Shown in pieces: positions 28,824-38,315 of a DNA stretch of 39,371 bases. The notes under the pieces are model-generated. The model had not been told where the DNA came from. It worked only from the letters and a program-made list of their open reading frames with translations, and did not search any database. Origin of the DNA: an uncultured Actinomycetes bacterium (GTDB taxonomy: Bacteria; Actinomycetota; Actinomycetes; S36-B12; UBA5976). A program made the position numbers and the translations under genes. Each line of letters starts with the position of its first letter. Within the stretch, counting starts at the first letter, position 1. Location of the stretch: assembly GCA_903892635.1 (NCBI GenBank), contig CAITJH010000005.1, positions 1 to 39,371 of the forward strand, read 5' to 3'.

Positions 28824-30401
28824 ATGTCAGGCACGGACGTCACGACTGAAGATAAAGGTTTGCGCGCAGCAAGCCTTAACCTTGGAGCCAGCATTGTTGT
28901 TGGTGTCTCGTCAACCGCTCCGGGCTATTCCATCGCAGCAACACTTGGATACATCGTTGCTTACGTATCGTTTCAATCGCCTGCCATTGTGCTGCTCGGA
29001 TTCTTGCCGATATTGGGTATCGCTTATGCCTACCGCGAGCTCAACCGCGAAACACCAGACTGCGGAACAACATTCACATGGGGAACTCGCGTGTTCAATC
29101 CATGGGTTGGTTGGATGGGCGGCTGGGGTTACATTGCGGCGAGCATCATCGGAATGGCCAGCGTCTCGCAAATCGCTGGACAGTATTTTTATCTCATGTT
29201 TGGCCTCAACGACCAAGCTAGTAGCACTGTTTGGGTCACAGCTGGTGGTGTTGCGTGGATCATTTTATTGACATGGGTGTCATGGAAAGGCGTGCAAACA
29301 TCTGCTCGACTTCAATACGTGTTGCTCACCATCGAAATGATTGTGCTTCTGATTTTCAGCGCAATTGCTTTAGTCAAGGTATACACGGGTCATGCTGGTC
29401 CAGATAGCGTGCATCCTCAAGTCTCGTGGTTTAACCCCTTCGCCATTGTTAACGATGCAGGCCACCTCAACATTTCTGCGATTTCTGGCGGTATTTTGCT
29501 TGCCGTCTTTTTGTATTGGGGCTGGGACAGTTCAGTCTCGCTCAACGAGGAAACACTCGACCCTGGAAAGACGCCTGGTCGAGCCGCTGTACTGAGCACG
29601 ATCATTTTGCTCGGCATCTATGCTCTAGTTTCAGTTGCCTGCTTGGCATACTCCGGCGCCGATTCACTCGCAAACAGTGACGATGTTTTGGCGCAAGTTG
29701 GCCAACAAGTTCTTGGAAGTCATTTAGACAAATTCCTTATTTTTGCTGTGCTCACGTCAGCGGCAGCATCAACCCAAACCACGATCATGCCGACCGCACG
29801 AACTTTGCTGTCGATGGCGGCCTATAAGGCTTTGCCACAAAGATTTGCCGAGATTCACAAAAAGAATCTGACCCCAGGATTTTCTACAATTTTCACGGGC
29901 GCAATGTCAATCGTGTTCTTTGTTGGACTTGCCGCAATCAGCACTGACGTTCTGGGGGATGCCACAGAGGCTGTTGGTCTTCTCGTAGCTTTCTACTACG
30001 GAATGACTGGCTTCTCAGCTGTCTGGCATTTCCGCCATCGTCCCGGAACCAGCGCGCGCGATATTCTTGCTCGAATCATCGCTCCGCTATTTGGTGGAAT
30101 TGTTTTACTGTTCGTCTTTATCAAGACGGCAATTGACGACTACAACCCTGACAACAGCACCACGACTGTAACTATCGCAGGCCACCAGATGGGAACGATT
30201 TTTGTAATCGCAGCTGGTTCCCTGTTGCTCGGCGTACTCCTTATGTTGTGGACAGCACGCAAGTCAGCCGATTTCTTTGCAGGCAAGATTTTGAACCGTC
30301 ATACGCCGATCGTCGTTGCCGATCATGTTTTCAACGAAGTCGAAACATTAGGCATGCAAGATGCGTTTGATCGAGAACATTTAGTTCTTCCACCTGAATA
30401 A
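28824..30401 (+). CDS. APC-superfamily amino acid/polyamine permease
   Basis: 12-TM-like pattern, GASIVVGVSSTAPGYSIAATLGYIV, SLNEETLDPGKTPGRAAVLSTIILLGIYALVSVACLAY. ATG at 28824 after GAGG; the listed start at 28818 is a GTG. Confidence 0.9.
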   Translation: MSGTDVTTEDKGLRAASLNLGASIVVGVSSTAPGYSIAATLGYIVAYVSFQSPAIVLLGFLPILGIAYAYRELNRETPDCGTTFTWGTRVFNPWVGWMGGWGYIAASIIGMASVSQIAGQYFYLMFGLNDQASSTVWVTAGGVAWIILLTWVSWKGVQTSARLQYVLLTIEMIVLLIFSAIALVKVYTGHAGPDSVHPQVSWFNPFAIVNDAGHLNISAISGGILLAVFLYWGWDSSVSLNEETLDPGKTPGRAAVLSTIILLGIYALVSVACLAYSGADSLANSDDVLAQVGQQVLGSHLDKFLIFAVLTSAAASTQTTIMPTARTLLSMAAYKALPQRFAEIHKKNLTPGFSTIFTGAMSIVFFVGLAAISTDVLGDATEAVGLLVAFYYGMTGFSAVWHFRHRPGTSARDILARIIAPLFGGIVLLFVFIKTAIDDYNPDNSTTTVTIAGHQMGTIFVIAAGSLLLGVLLMLWTARKSADFFAGKILNRHTPIVVADHVFNEVETLGMQDAFDREHLVLPPE

Positions 30402-30411
30402 TTGGCTGTAC

Positions 30412-30567
30412 TTATCGATTCGCGATTAATGCACCGATAACTACGCTGAGCGGAAAAATCCATACGTACCAGCGCTTAAACCAAGGAGTAGTGCTCTCGC
30501 TTTGCTCGCCCAAACTATTTACACCTGGAACAAGTCCTGAGAAATTTGGTCCGCTTCCATTTTCCAT
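30412..30567 (-). CDS. Small (51 aa) putative single-TM protein, third gene of the ABC operon
   Basis: Translation MENGSGPNFSGLVPGVNSLGEQSESTTPWFKRWYVWIFPLSVVIGALIANR*; hydrophobic C-terminus, RBS-like GGAG/AGG upstream, 36 nt after the ATPase stop. Below the length cut-off of the supplied ORF track. Confidence 0.55.
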   Translation of the reverse strand: MENGSGPNFSGLVPGVNSLGEQSESTTPWFKRWYVWIFPLSVVIGALIANR

Positions 30568-30603
30568 ATATTGAACCTACTCCGAGCATCTATATTTAAC
30601 ACA

Positions 30604-31902
30604 TCAATTGAGCGTGAATGTTGAATCGGCAGAACTTACGACAAGTTCGTCATTTGTTGCAACGATCAACGTTCGATGGGTTTCTGCTTTCAAGATTCGA
30701 GTAGCCAATTCGCGGTTCTCTTCATCGAGCGCACTTGTTGGATCATCAAGTAGTAAAACTTCGGCTTTGCTGCTCAACGCGATCGCTAATAAAGATTTCT
30801 GACGTTGCCCACCAGACAAGGTCTGCATAGGACGGTCTGCGAATTCAACTAACGCTAGTCGTTCAATCCACTCTTCATTCGCGCCAGATTCACGCACTGA
30901 AAGCGCAAGGCCAACATGATCAGCAAAAAGTGCATGTGACCTGGTAATCGAGACACTTCCAGAAATTAACGATTCAACGCCTACCAGTGTTCGCATCAAC
31001 GTTGACTTGCCAGAACCTGCCGGACCCGTGACCACAACAAACGATCCTTGCGTCACTTCAATGGTCATTCCTTCAGTTTGATTTCCAACTCCATGTGAAA
31101 ACACTCCAGATGTCATAGAGACCACGACCTGCGCATTAAGCACCTGCTCTCGATAAGCAGCCACCTCAACCGGCATCTTGACTAAACCTTGTATTTCCAA
31201 CGAGTCGCTGTGTGAAACGACATTGACGACAGCAGGAACTACTACCTTGTTCTCACGTGGCAACCGTAACCATCCGTGACGGTCGACGATTGTTTGCTCA
31301 AGCTTTCCAGGTGCCCACTGCTCGCTAATTCGTCCATCGCTGATGCGCACAATGCGATCTGCAAACTCTTCAGCAGCTTTGTCATGAGTAACAAGAATCA
31401 ATGTGATGTTGTGCTTTCGACAATGAACAGTGATGCGCTGATACAACATCACCGTGTCGCTCGGAGACAACGTTGCTGCAGGTTCATCGGCCAATAACAC
31501 TGACGGACGCGATGCAAGTACTGACGCCGCCGCAACGAGTTGGCGCATTCCTGAACTCACGTCAGAAAGTCGCACGTTTGAAATGTCGCTCAATGACCAC
31601 TCGTCGATCAAAGATTGCACATCCTTGTCAGCAAGTTCTAAGAATTCCGACACTGTGAGTTCGCCAAGCACGTTGTCATGTTGTCGCAAAGTGCGCAATG
31701 ATCCCGTAACTTTTACTTCTCCTGAAAGTGGCGCTAGCGCACCAGAGAGAATTTCAACAAGCGTGCTTTTGCCAGAGCCATTAGGCCCACGAACAACACA
31801 TACTTCGCCAGAATCGACCGTCAGACTTAATCCTCGGAGCGCAGGAACCATTCCGCCAGTGGCTGGATATAGATGAAATACGTCGCGAACATCAATCGAC
31901 AT
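30604..31902 (-). CDS. Tandem ABC ATPase (two nucleotide-binding domains fused)
   Basis: Two Walker A (GPNGSGKST, GPAGSGKST), two signature motifs (VSSGMRQ, LSGGQRQ), two Walker B (VLLADEPAA, VLLLDDPTS). Confidence 0.93.
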   Translation of the reverse strand: MSIDVRDVFHLYPATGGMVPALRGLSLTVDSGEVCVVRGPNGSGKSTLVEILSGALAPLSGEVKVTGSLRTLRQHDNVLGELTVSEFLELADKDVQSLIDEWSLSDISNVRLSDVSSGMRQLVAAASVLASRPSVLLADEPAATLSPSDTVMLYQRITVHCRKHNITLILVTHDKAAEEFADRIVRISDGRISEQWAPGKLEQTIVDRHGWLRLPRENKVVVPAVVNVVSHSDSLEIQGLVKMPVEVAAYREQVLNAQVVVSMTSGVFSHGVGNQTEGMTIEVTQGSFVVVTGPAGSGKSTLMRTLVGVESLISGSVSITRSHALFADHVGLALSVRESGANEEWIERLALVEFADRPMQTLSGGQRQKSLLAIALSSKAEVLLLDDPTSALDEENRELATRILKAETHRTLIVATNDELVVSSADSTFTLN

Positions 31903-34495
31903 GGCGCAACCTGCCTAACACTGCACCAATGACTACTGCCGCGCCTACAACTACGACTAAGACAGCAAAAATGTTCGCAGACATCTGAGCACCAATAGGC
32001 GGTGTTGCTGCTAATCCAGCCCAGGTCGTTGATTCAACCGCAACCAGTTTTGCTGTGACCAAGAAACCAGCGAATACGCCGATCATGGCTGACATAAGCA
32101 AAGTCAGGCCAGCAGGGACAACAATGTTGCGCTTGAGATTAGCTTCTGGATATCCTCGACCTCGCCATTCAGGCAAATTCGAATTACGTAATTCTCGAGT
32201 AATTGTTGTCATCGTCAAGAGAAGAAGCGCACTGATAACAAAAATTCCAATGGCAAAAAATAAATGCCGAATACCATTTCGCACAGGATCAATCGCAAAT
32301 GCCCGACTGAGTTCATCGCGGCGAACAATCTTGAGTCCTGTGAATCGCTCGTCGTTGAGTGGTACTGACTTATCGAGCCAGATCTCGGTCGTTCGAATAA
32401 GCGCCGGACTAGTCGTGGCTAAATAATTATTGAGTTCAGCTTGATCAATAATTGCAAAGTTGTGTGTTGCCGTAGCAAAACGTTCGGCCACACCAACGAC
32501 AGACACCTTGACGGATTGATTTGGAGTGATACTCACAACCAACGTATCCCCTACTTTTGCCAAATCAGAGTTCACAATTGCGTGTAACTCACTGCTACCA
32601 GTAGTCACTGAGTAGAACACCGATCCAGACGTTAAGCGAATATCAGAGTCAACAACACTGCCATTGGGAAATGTAAAAGTTAAACGACCATGTGGAAGGT
32701 CCACAGCATGTGCGCCTTCACCTACTGCATGTTCGCGCCGTTCAATATCTTTGGCTGATTCATACGCTTCAACTCCAATTACCCGATCAGTGCTAGAAAG
32801 CACAGTCGAAATAGGAAGTCGCACTGACTTGTTATTTTTATCAAGGACCCATACACCTAGCTGTACATGCGCTGGCAACGATTTCACATCTATGGGCTTT
32901 CCGATTCCATTCAAAGAATCCTGAGCTACGTCTCCCCTTAACGATTCCATCTGTGCTGGACTAGGCCCGCCAATTTTCGATTGATTCGGCAACTTCAGAT
33001 CATTAGGGACGCCAACAATTTGAATGTTCTGAACTGTCAGTGCCTTACCACTTGTCGTGGCCGAAATCTTTTCTAGTGCGACCGCATTACCTAGGGCTCG
33101 ATAGTCATCCAATGAAACATTTTGCAATACGCCGGATTCCAGGCCTGAAATAGTTGAGGACAATGGCGCAACATAATCAATGTGATGCAGTTCCTGTTTA
33201 TCAAGCGCATTACTGGTCACTGCCCAACCACTAACAACTGCAGCACTTACTGCAAGTAGCACTGAACTGACGAGCAACGGCGCGCTTCGAGAAGTTGCAA
33301 GCGCGATGGGCTCCTTCCACCTGCGGCGAATCACCAATCGCGCAACGAGAAGCACTGCCACTGTCACAACCACCGCAACAAGTGCAGGTTCACGTAGCCA
33401 CACAATGGTGCCAGCAACTGCAATGGCAAAAACAATTTGTATAGGGCGTAAACCAAACTGCAACACTGTCGTCGTTACAACGAACGACGCCGCGAGAAAC
33501 GCAATAAGAATTCCGAATGACGCATTCGACATACCGGCTACCAAGGCACCTAAAGCCAGCACAGGTATGTGAGCCACAATTGCGCTCACAACAGGCATAG
33601 CGCGTGGACTTCGTCCTTGAATTTGCTCGAGAACGCGCATCGCAGCCGAGTGTGAGATTCGTGCATTTTCGGCAATTGAAGCAATGCCGATTAATAGCAG
33701 CATTGCTATTACTAATTCGAGTCGCTGCAGTCGATTAATGGCTGCTTTCGATTGATCTACAGCCTGCTGTACTAATACGTCTGGAAAGTGAAGCACAAGA
33801 CGCCCACTGAGCAACGACATGTCATTAGCTTGATTGCGCATGTCGATAAGCGTTTGTTCACTTCCATGCTTGATGAAAGTCGCCGGCGTTGCCCGAGTTG
33901 CCCACACCAACGTCCGCGGCATGTCCTTGATACTTGAATGTGCGAGCAATCCTTGTACATCATTCGTCACATAAACCGGAATTCCAGACTGTAACGTCAA
34001 ATCCGAAACTGCCGTTGTGTCGATGCCGATTGTTCCGGTTGAAACAAGTCCGCTAGGTAACGCGATATCACTTCCTGAAAGCAGCGCCACTTCACATTTA
34101 TTTTCAGTGCACACGCTCGGTGCATTGCCCGACAACAACTTTGTGTGAGACGAATCAATCCCAACGACGTGAAACGTTTGACCCGTTGAATTCACTATCG
34201 GTCGATATGTAACGAATTGAGTAAATGGCTCAACCGTGAGGTGTGATTGAACTTTCTGAACTTCTTGCGCAAGGCGCTCCTGCGACACGATCGAAAACAC
34301 GCCGTCATAGGTAACGCTGATTCCTGATTCAGCAAAACTTGAATTTTCTAAGGCGTGAGCAACCGTGGCCTCTTGTATGTTGTGGCTGTTGACGTCAATT
34401 GCGGTCGCGATAAACACGAAACTAGACGCCAAGATGGTTGCAAATCCAAGCTGGCTGGTTCGACGTAGGTATCTCTTGATAGCCAACGCCAACAT
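31892..34495 (-). CDS. FtsX/MacB-like ABC transporter permease, apparently duplicated
   Basis: 867 aa; N-terminal TM + large extracytoplasmic domain + TM block, then a second TM + extracytoplasmic domain + 3 C-terminal TMs; 11-nt overlap with the ATPase. Confidence 0.85.
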   Translation of the reverse strand: MLALAIKRYLRRTSQLGFATILASSFVFIATAIDVNSHNIQEATVAHALENSSFAESGISVTYDGVFSIVSQERLAQEVQKVQSHLTVEPFTQFVTYRPIVNSTGQTFHVVGIDSSHTKLLSGNAPSVCTENKCEVALLSGSDIALPSGLVSTGTIGIDTTAVSDLTLQSGIPVYVTNDVQGLLAHSSIKDMPRTLVWATRATPATFIKHGSEQTLIDMRNQANDMSLLSGRLVLHFPDVLVQQAVDQSKAAINRLQRLELVIAMLLLIGIASIAENARISHSAAMRVLEQIQGRSPRAMPVVSAIVAHIPVLALGALVAGMSNASFGILIAFLAASFVVTTTVLQFGLRPIQIVFAIAVAGTIVWLREPALVAVVVTVAVLLVARLVIRRRWKEPIALATSRSAPLLVSSVLLAVSAAVVSGWAVTSNALDKQELHHIDYVAPLSSTISGLESGVLQNVSLDDYRALGNAVALEKISATTSGKALTVQNIQIVGVPNDLKLPNQSKIGGPSPAQMESLRGDVAQDSLNGIGKPIDVKSLPAHVQLGVWVLDKNNKSVRLPISTVLSSTDRVIGVEAYESAKDIERREHAVGEGAHAVDLPHGRLTFTFPNGSVVDSDIRLTSGSVFYSVTTGSSELHAIVNSDLAKVGDTLVVSITPNQSVKVSVVGVAERFATATHNFAIIDQAELNNYLATTSPALIRTTEIWLDKSVPLNDERFTGLKIVRRDELSRAFAIDPVRNGIRHLFFAIGIFVISALLLLTMTTITRELRNSNLPEWRGRGYPEANLKRNIVVPAGLTLLMSAMIGVFAGFLVTAKLVAVESTTWAGLAATPPIGAQMSANIFAVLVVVVGAAVVIGAVLGRLRHVD

Positions 34496-34503
34496 TGAGC
34501 CAG

Positions 34504-34547
34504 CGTAACATTCACAACTACTTCACCATCGGGAAACGAATGTTACG
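34504..34547. repeat. Inverted repeat upstream of the ABC permease / at the 3' end of the FAD oxidoreductase
   Basis: CGTAACATTC (34504-34513) / GAATGTTACG (34538-34547), 10-bp perfect arms, 24-nt spacer; covers the oxidoreductase stop. Confidence 0.6.
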
Positions 34548-35964
34548 AATCGAAGCCCATTCCTACGCGGTCGAGTGCGCGCAGCCATAGATTCCGCTTA
34601 CCTTGATTATGGTCCGCCTTATTGAGCGACCATCGGGTGAAGTTGATTCCCGCGGAGCGAAATGGCTCGGGAGGAAATGGGATGGGCAAGGTATTCGCCA
34701 TCTGAAGTCCTCGGCGGTCAGTCTGCCGGTCAAGCAACTTATCAATTGCTACTCGCGCACCAAATCGCGAAGCTCCAACACCAAGTCCGGTGTATCCGGC
34801 AACATACACAACTTTGTCGCCCATGGCACTTCCCCAGAACGCGCTGAAACGCGTGCACGTATCAATCGCTCCGCTCCATGCATATTCAAAGCGCAAGCCT
34901 TCTAGTTGCGGAAAAGTAGTAAAGAAGTGATCTGCAAGTTTGGGCCATGACTGTGCTGAGTGTTCATACTCAGGCCCGAAGCCACTCCGATAGTGATATG
35001 TTGCGTCGTAGCCACCCCACAAAATTCGGCCATCAACGGTTGGACGGTAATAGTGGAATTGATTACCTGAGTCGCTAATCCCTTCGCTACCTGTCCAACC
35101 GACATCACGTTTTTGCTGTTCGTTCAGTGGTTCAGTGACAAGGACCGAGTCATACACTGGTACGACTAAATATTTCAAGCGTCGCAGTAACGGCGGAAAC
35201 GCATTAGTGGCAAGCAACACTCGCGGTGCAGTCACGCTTCCAAATAGCGTCTTTGCCGTTATTCGATCCTTCGTCTCATTAAGGTCGAGCACCATACTGT
35301 GTTCGTAAATGCGCACACCAAGCGAAAGAGCAACATCGCGCAGCCCCCAAGCCAATCGCGCAGGGTCACAGATTGCAACACCATCGGAGTCAAACAAGGC
35401 ACCTAAATACGTGGGCGAATTAACTTTTGCTCGTGTTGCATCTTGATCAAGCCAGACCAACTCTTCACCGTATGGCTTGGCAAGATTGACGAACTCTTGC
35501 AATCCTTCGAGCTGGTATTCCTCGGTTGCAACATCCATCTCACCAACGCGTTGCCAGTCACAGTCGATGTTGTGTTGAGAAACGAATGCCTCAATCTCGT
35601 TTAAATTTTCCTGTCCCATTCGTGTTAACGTCGCCAACTCGTCTGGCCATCTCTCAAGTCCATTTGCAAACCCATGAGTCAACGATGCGGCGACAAAACC
35701 ACCGTTTTGTCCGCTTGCCCCTCGCGCAACTGCGTTTCCTTCAACAAGGACTACATCAAGATTTGTATCGTGAGTTCGGGCTTCGATCGCTGCCCACAAT
35801 CCGGTGAAGCCACCGCCGATAATGAGCAGATCTGCTTTCAGATCACCGACCACTCGTGAAGCATCCTCAGCAGGTTCGGCCTCGTCGTCCATCCAGTACG
35901 AGCCTTCCCAAACATCGGCGAGAGAAGGCAAAACATGAGGTCTAGGTGTGTCAGAAAAAACCAT
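34543..35964 (-). CDS. FAD-dependent oxidoreductase (DadA/PuuB-like amine oxidase family)
   Basis: ADLLIIGGGFTGLWAAIEARTHD, VEGNAVARGASGQNGGFVAASL, VVYVAGYTGLGVGASRFGARVAI. Confidence 0.92.
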   Translation of the reverse strand: MVFSDTPRPHVLPSLADVWEGSYWMDDEAEPAEDASRVVGDLKADLLIIGGGFTGLWAAIEARTHDTNLDVVLVEGNAVARGASGQNGGFVAASLTHGFANGLERWPDELATLTRMGQENLNEIEAFVSQHNIDCDWQRVGEMDVATEEYQLEGLQEFVNLAKPYGEELVWLDQDATRAKVNSPTYLGALFDSDGVAICDPARLAWGLRDVALSLGVRIYEHSMVLDLNETKDRITAKTLFGSVTAPRVLLATNAFPPLLRRLKYLVVPVYDSVLVTEPLNEQQKRDVGWTGSEGISDSGNQFHYYRPTVDGRILWGGYDATYHYRSGFGPEYEHSAQSWPKLADHFFTTFPQLEGLRFEYAWSGAIDTCTRFSAFWGSAMGDKVVYVAGYTGLGVGASRFGARVAIDKLLDRQTDRRGLQMANTLPIPFPPEPFRSAGINFTRWSLNKADHNQGKRNLWLRALDRVGMGFDS

Positions 35965-36002
35965 GGAAAGTCGTCCAATTTAGTTCAGGGTGAGAGGGGA
36001 AC

Positions 36003-36176
36003 TCACTGGTGTGTATACAGTTGGCGCTGAAGATTCAGCATTGTCTGTGTGTCGAGACGCATCCGCTTCACGTAAGCGGCGTCCGCAATCCCACCAGTCC
36101 CTTTCCATGTGCGCGAGTGAGCTTGTGCCTCACTGCCAATCGGCGGCTCCTTCGAACCATCCCCTTGCTCTTTCAT
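36003..36176 (-). CDS. Small hydrophilic protein (57 aa) upstream of the FAD oxidoreductase
   Basis: MKEQGDGSKEPPIGSEAQAHSRTWKGTGGIADAAYVKRMRLDTQTMLNLQRQLYTHQ*; SD-like GAGGTT 5-8 nt before the ATG at 36176; same strand as flanking genes. The listed ORF uses an upstream ATG (36191) that falls at the terminator edge. Confidence 0.5.
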   Translation of the reverse strand: MKEQGDGSKEPPIGSEAQAHSRTWKGTGGIADAAYVKRMRLDTQTMLNLQRQLYTHQ

Positions 36177-36190
36177 CTTAACCTCATGCA

Positions 36191-36226
36191 AAGAAAATGC
36201 CCCACCATTTGGCAGGGCATTTTCTT
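36191..36226 (-). terminator. Rho-independent-type terminator after the aldehyde dehydrogenase
   Basis: AAGAAAATGCCC (36191-36202) / GGGCATTTTCTT (36215-36226), 12-bp perfect arms; minus-strand 3' arm ends GGGGCATTTTCTT. Confidence 0.8.
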
Positions 36227-36235
36227 GATTGAGAA

Positions 36236-37576
36236 TTAACCGTTAATGCGGATGAGCTTCTTGTTGAGGAACTCTTCAATTCCAAGTGGACCAAGTTCGC
36301 GACCGAAGCCGGAACGCTTGGTGCCACCGAATGGAAGTTCAGGAGCATCCATGCCAACACCATTGACGTAAACCATGCCAGTATCAAGCGCATCAGCCAC
36401 GCGAAGTGCCTGTTCGTTGTCTGTTGTGAATAGGTACGAGCCCAAGCCGAACTGTGAATCGTTAGCGATTCGGATGGCATCTGCTTCGTCCTTGGCACGG
36501 TGAATCTGAGCAACTGGACCGAAAAGTTCCTCGCGGAAGATTTCGTTGGTCTCAGATACATCGGTAAGGACACCGGCTGGGAAGAACGCGCCGTTGCGAG
36601 TCCCTGCGCTGGTCAACTTAGCGCCTTGCTTTACTGCGCGATTGACCTGATCTTCCAGGATTTCAGCAGCACGAACTGAGCTCAATGGGCTTGAAATTTC
36701 AGCAGCCAACATTGCGGCCGTGAACTTCTCTACGAACTCATCGTACAAGCTGTCGATGACAACCATGCGCTTTGCGGCATTGCATGCTTGACCAGTGTTA
36801 TCGATGCGGGCGAAGACTGCGGATTCAACAACTGCGTCCATGTCATTGGTGCTCAACAGAATGAAGGCATCTGATCCACCAAGTTCAAGCACGCACTTCT
36901 TGAGGTTACGACCAGCGATTTCAGCAACTGCAGCACCTGCGCGCTCCGAGCCGGTGAGCGATACACCACGAACGGCTGGATGCGGAATCATGTCTGCAAT
37001 TTGTTCGTTTGATGCGAACAGATTGACGTAAACGCCTTCAGGAACGCCAGCATCAGCAAAGAGTTTGGCGATTGCCAAGGCTGACTGTGGGCACTGTGGA
37101 GCGTGCTTCAGGATGACAGTGTTACCAGCAACTAGGTTTGGGCCAGCAAATCGGGCAACTTGGTAGGCCGGGAAGTTCCACGGCATGATGCCGAGCAGCG
37201 CACCAACAGATGACTTGCGGATAACTGCAGTGCCTTCGCCGCCCGACAATTCGATTGGCATATCGGCCAGAAGCGTTGCGGCGTTGTCTGCGTAGTACTG
37301 GTAGATGTAGCCAGAAAATTCAACTTCGCCAGCAGCGTCGGCAAGCGGCTTACCCATTTCGCGATTAATAATCTCGGCGAGCTCGTCTTGGCGATCGATG
37401 TGCAACTGGCCAATGCGGTGAACGATGGCTGCGCGCTCTGCCAATGGGAGCTTGCTCCATGATTTGTGCGCATTGTCTGCGGCAGTAATTGCGGCAGTGC
37501 ACTCTGCATCTGTTGCTGTGGCGAATTCTTGTTCAACGACACCTGTTGCAGGGTTGAGAACTTGATAGAGACTCAT
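36236..37576 (-). CDS. NAD(P)-dependent aldehyde dehydrogenase (succinate-semialdehyde/aminobutyraldehyde-like)
   Basis: MPWNFPAYQVARF, VLELGGSDAFILL, NTGQACNAAKRMVV catalytic Cys, ELPFGGTKRSGFGRELG. Start at MSLYQVLNPATG (37576) after AAGGAAG. Confidence 0.94.
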   Translation of the reverse strand: MSLYQVLNPATGVVEQEFATATDAECTAAITAADNAHKSWSKLPLAERAAIVHRIGQLHIDRQDELAEIINREMGKPLADAAGEVEFSGYIYQYYADNAATLLADMPIELSGGEGTAVIRKSSVGALLGIMPWNFPAYQVARFAGPNLVAGNTVILKHAPQCPQSALAIAKLFADAGVPEGVYVNLFASNEQIADMIPHPAVRGVSLTGSERAGAAVAEIAGRNLKKCVLELGGSDAFILLSTNDMDAVVESAVFARIDNTGQACNAAKRMVVIDSLYDEFVEKFTAAMLAAEISSPLSSVRAAEILEDQVNRAVKQGAKLTSAGTRNGAFFPAGVLTDVSETNEIFREELFGPVAQIHRAKDEADAIRIANDSQFGLGSYLFTTDNEQALRVADALDTGMVYVNGVGMDAPELPFGGTKRSGFGRELGPLGIEEFLNKKLIRING

Positions 37577-37667
37577 GCGAACTTCCTTTTTCGACATCGG
37601 TCGAGTTCAAATAATTACTTCCACATTAGCCAACCGTGAGCCCTCGTTCCCGAGGAGCCAATCCGCC

Positions 37668-37738
37668 CAATGCAGAACTGCATTGACAGATTAACCCCGA
37701 ATCTCGGACTTTTCAGGCCTTTGGTGCGCAATCTGTCA
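37668..37738. promoter_or_regulatory. Operator-like palindromes in the aldehyde dehydrogenase / lrp divergent region
   Basis: CAATGCAG-AA-CTGCATTG (37668-37685) and TGACAGATT (37684-37692) / AATCTGTCA (37730-37738). Confidence 0.5.
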
Positions 37739-37832
37739 CTCTAGGGTCACAATTCAACGAAATTAGTAAGAAATATTGGATACATCTGCGAAATCGCTTG
37801 ATTCTTCTACGAATTACAGGGACTATGAATTT

Positions 37833-38291
37833 ATGGCAAAGACACCCGGTCTCGATGATGTCTCTCGGGCAATCATCGAACAACTGCAAGAAGATGGTCG
37901 TCGTCCATACGGCGCCATTGGCAACGCAGTAGGTCTTTCCGAAGCCGCAGTCCGCCAACGCGTCGCGCGTCTCACTGAATCTGGTGTGATGCAAATTGTC
38001 GCTGTAACTAATCCCCTTAAAGTGGGCTTTAGTCGCACCGCCATGATCGGCGTAGAAGTGGACGGCGACATCGAAAAGGTCGCGAGTGCTCTGAGTGAGT
38101 TTGAAGAAACTGACTACGTCGTTATCACAGCTGGCTCCTTCGATGTCTTATGCGAAGTTGTTTGTGACAACGACGATTCACTTCTCGAACTCATCAACCG
38201 CCGTATCCGTGCGCTACCTGGGGTCCGACGCACGGAAACTTTTATGTATCTGACATTCGCAAAGCATGTCTATTCATACGGAACCCGCTAA
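37833..38291 (+). CDS. Lrp/AsnC family transcriptional regulator
   Basis: LDDVSRAIIEQLQEDGRRPYGAIGNAVGLSEAAVRQRVARLTESGVMQIVAVTNP HTH, RAM domain VVITAGSFDVLCEVVCDND. Start at MAKTPGLDD (37833) rather than the listed 37776. Confidence 0.93.
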   Translation: MAKTPGLDDVSRAIIEQLQEDGRRPYGAIGNAVGLSEAAVRQRVARLTESGVMQIVAVTNPLKVGFSRTAMIGVEVDGDIEKVASALSEFEETDYVVITAGSFDVLCEVVCDNDDSLLELINRRIRALPGVRRTETFMYLTFAKHVYSYGTR

Positions 38292-38315
38292 CAAAAACAC
38301 ATTGGACTAAAAACC

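Noticed and set aside
36120-36175. Possible tRNA T-arm (GGTTCGAA on the minus strand)
   Set aside because: Flanking bases do not form a T-stem, acceptor or anticodon arm.
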